From: an uncultured delta proteobacterium
Lineage (GTDB): Bacteria > Desulfobacterota > Desulfovibrionia > Desulfovibrionales > Desulfovibrionaceae
Length of the DNA stretch: 64,000 nt
Reading direction: 5' to 3'
Assembly: GCA_900079685.1 (NCBI GenBank)
Contig: LT599018.1
Location: 826,478 to 890,477, forward strand
The notes below the pieces were generated by a model that saw only the letters and a list, made by a program, of their open reading frames with translations, had not been told where the DNA came from and ran no database searches. Positions 62,825 through 64,000 of the stretch are shown here, piece after piece (position 1 is the stretch's first letter; each line of letters begins with the position of its first letter). A program made the position numbers and the translations under genes.

Positions 62825-63646
62825 ATGGGCGCTTGGGACATACAACTGCAAAACCTCCGCCTGGGCTACGGCAACACCGTGGTTCTGGACGATATCAACG
62901 CAACGCTCCCCGGCGGGCGCATCAGCGTTATCCTGGGCGGCTCGGGCGGCGGCAAATCCACCCTGCTGCGCCACATCATCGGCCTGGCCCGGCCCATGAG
63001 CGGCAAAATCCTGCTGGGCGGGAAAGATATTTTTGCGCTGTCCGATAAAGAATTCCGCCGCCTGCGCCGCCGGATGGGCGTCCTTTTTCAGGACGGCGCG
63101 CTGCTCGGCTCCCTGACGCTGGCGGAAAACGTCGGGCTTCCCCTGCGCGAGCATACGAACCTGACGGCATCCGATATCCGGGATCTTGTATTGCACAAGC
63201 TGTCCCTTGTCGGGCTGGAAAAATTCCCGGAATACCACCCCGGCCAGCTTTCCGGCGGCATGCGCAAACGCGCGGGCCTGGCCCGCGCCCTGGTCACCGA
63301 TCCGCCCATCCTTTTCTGCGACGAACCGACGTCGGGCCTGGACCCCATCAACGCGGCGCAAATGGACGCACTGCTCCTTTCGATGAAGAAGCAGTACCCG
63401 GAAATGACCATCGTGGTCGTCAGCCACGACCTTGCCAGTTTACACACCATTGCCGACCATGTGCTCGTGCTGCACAACGGCGGCGTGGCGTTCAACGGTT
63501 CCCCCGCGGATCTGACGGCGACGGCGGACCCGTATTTACGCAGGTTTCTTGACAGGAAACCCGAAGAAGACATAGAAACCGCACCGGCCGATCTGGCCCT
63601 GGCCCCGAAAGTCAGAGCCGCGCTTGATGCCTGGCTCGGGCGTTGA
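62825..63646 (+). CDS. mlaF: ABC ATPase MlaF
   Basis: A 273-residue ATPase that powers MlaE. Walker A GGSGGGKST (~39-47), signature LSGGMRKRAGLARAL (~140), Walker B ILFCDEPTSGLDP and the switch His in VVVSHDLASL are all present. Complete and normal length. Confidence 0.95.
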   Translation: MGAWDIQLQNLRLGYGNTVVLDDINATLPGGRISVILGGSGGGKSTLLRHIIGLARPMSGKILLGGKDIFALSDKEFRRLRRRMGVLFQDGALLGSLTLAENVGLPLREHTNLTASDIRDLVLHKLSLVGLEKFPEYHPGQLSGGMRKRAGLARALVTDPPILFCDEPTSGLDPINAAQMDALLLSMKKQYPEMTIVVVSHDLASLHTIADHVLVLHNGGVAFNGSPADLTATADPYLRRFLDRKPEEDIETAPADLALAPKVRAALDAWLGR

Positions 63647-63657
63647 AAGGATACGTC

Positions 63658-64000
63658 ATGTACGCAAAAAAATACTCCATGGAATTCCTCGTCGGCATTT
63701 TTGTGCTGCTCGGCCTTTTGTGCGTGGCCTATCTCACAATCCAGCTCGGCAAGATGGAGATTTTCTCCAACAACGGGTATACCCTGGCCGCCAAATTTTC
63801 TTCCACCACCGGGCTCAGATCCGGAGCGAACGTTGAAATCGCCGGGGTGACCGTCGGCCGGGTGGTAAAAATCGAACTTGATCCGGAGTACAATTCCGTG
63901 GTGCACCTGCGCATCCGCAACGGCGTGAAACTGTCGGAAGATTCCGGGGCGTCCATAAAGACCAGCGGGCTTATCGGCGACAGGTATGTCAGCCTGACGC
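63658..64000 (+). CDS. mlaD: MlaD/MCE-domain protein (cut by window end)
   Basis: The first ~114 residues of the substrate-binding subunit. An N-terminal membrane anchor (~9-30, EFLVGIFVLLGLLCVAYLTIQLG) precedes an MCE domain: LAAKFSSTTGLRSGANVEIAGVTVGRV is the family signature. GAAAGGA precedes the ATG, 11 bases after mlaF. The rest lies beyond base 64000. Confidence 0.92.
   Translation, partial: MYAKKYSMEFLVGIFVLLGLLCVAYLTIQLGKMEIFSNNGYTLAAKFSSTTGLRSGANVEIAGVTVGRVVKIELDPEYNSVVHLRIRNGVKLSEDSGASIKTSGLIGDRYVSLT

Overview
The window is GC-rich, gene-dense bacterial DNA that looks like a Desulfovibrio-type (Desulfovibrionaceae) chromosome. This rests on gene content rather than a marker gene. 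It carries a 1201-residue FAD/Fe-S/CCG dehydrogenase of the sulfate-reducer D-lactate dehydrogenase type, GlpABC with an HdrD/TmcB-like GlpC, a mannose-type PTS attached to rpoN-hpf-ptsN-rapZ, split glycine dehydrogenase subunits, GatB, and exported proteins of kinds common in that group. No rRNA, tRNA, CRISPR array or phage was seen. The only autonomous mobile element is an IS4-family transposase at the left edge, followed by an AT-rich gap.

Left third (1-22.5 kb): the IS4 transposase and a lipoprotein. Then a minus-strand thiamine operon, thiS-G-H-F-E-D, behind a TPP riboswitch with an intrinsic terminator between aptamer and thiS. Next are two small envelope genes and a minus-strand arginine cluster, argF-argG-argH. 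After these come an MdtD-like exporter, the large lactate-type dehydrogenase (its start codon lies at the end of an 18-bp inverted repeat), ruvX-mltG, and convergent priA and galU.

Middle (22.5-46.6 kb): an MltB-type lytic transglycosylase, alanine dehydrogenase then BrnQ, a small PAS-like protein, and threonine ammonia-lyase. A lipoprotein precedes a long minus-strand series: TM/coiled-coil protein, nadK, a DUF89-like protein, a DUF4254 protein, gatB, ricT-like PSP1 protein, metG. Divergent from that are a radical SAM gene and pyrR. Next come an exported cyclophilin, a 54-residue Cys-containing protein with its own terminator, and glpABC.

Right third (46.6-64 kb): rpoN (with a sequence matching a -24/-12 sigma-54 promoter), hpf, ptsN and rapZ, then mannose-type PTS EIIA, EIIB and EIIC. 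EIIC is split by a nine-T tract and needs a frameshift; no EIID follows. Then ychF, gcvH-gcvPA-gcvPB, a probably highly expressed VWA-OmpA protein, an exported Lys/Pro/Ala-rich protein, a 192-bp element with perfect 17-bp terminal inverted repeats, argS, a SPOR-domain protein and mlaE-mlaF-mlaD (mlaD cut by the window end).

Together the genes cover cofactor and amino-acid synthesis (thiamine, arginine, alanine, glycine), oxidation of organic electron donors (D-lactate-like hydroxyacid, glycerol-3-phosphate), translation (MetG, ArgS, GatB, HPF), peptidoglycan remodelling and outer-membrane maintenance. The strongest candidates for something undescribed are the T9 frameshift in PTS EIIC, the 192-bp terminal-repeat element, the possible sigma-54 control of rpoN, the start-codon hairpin of the lactate-type dehydrogenase, and the DUF89/DUF4254 pair.
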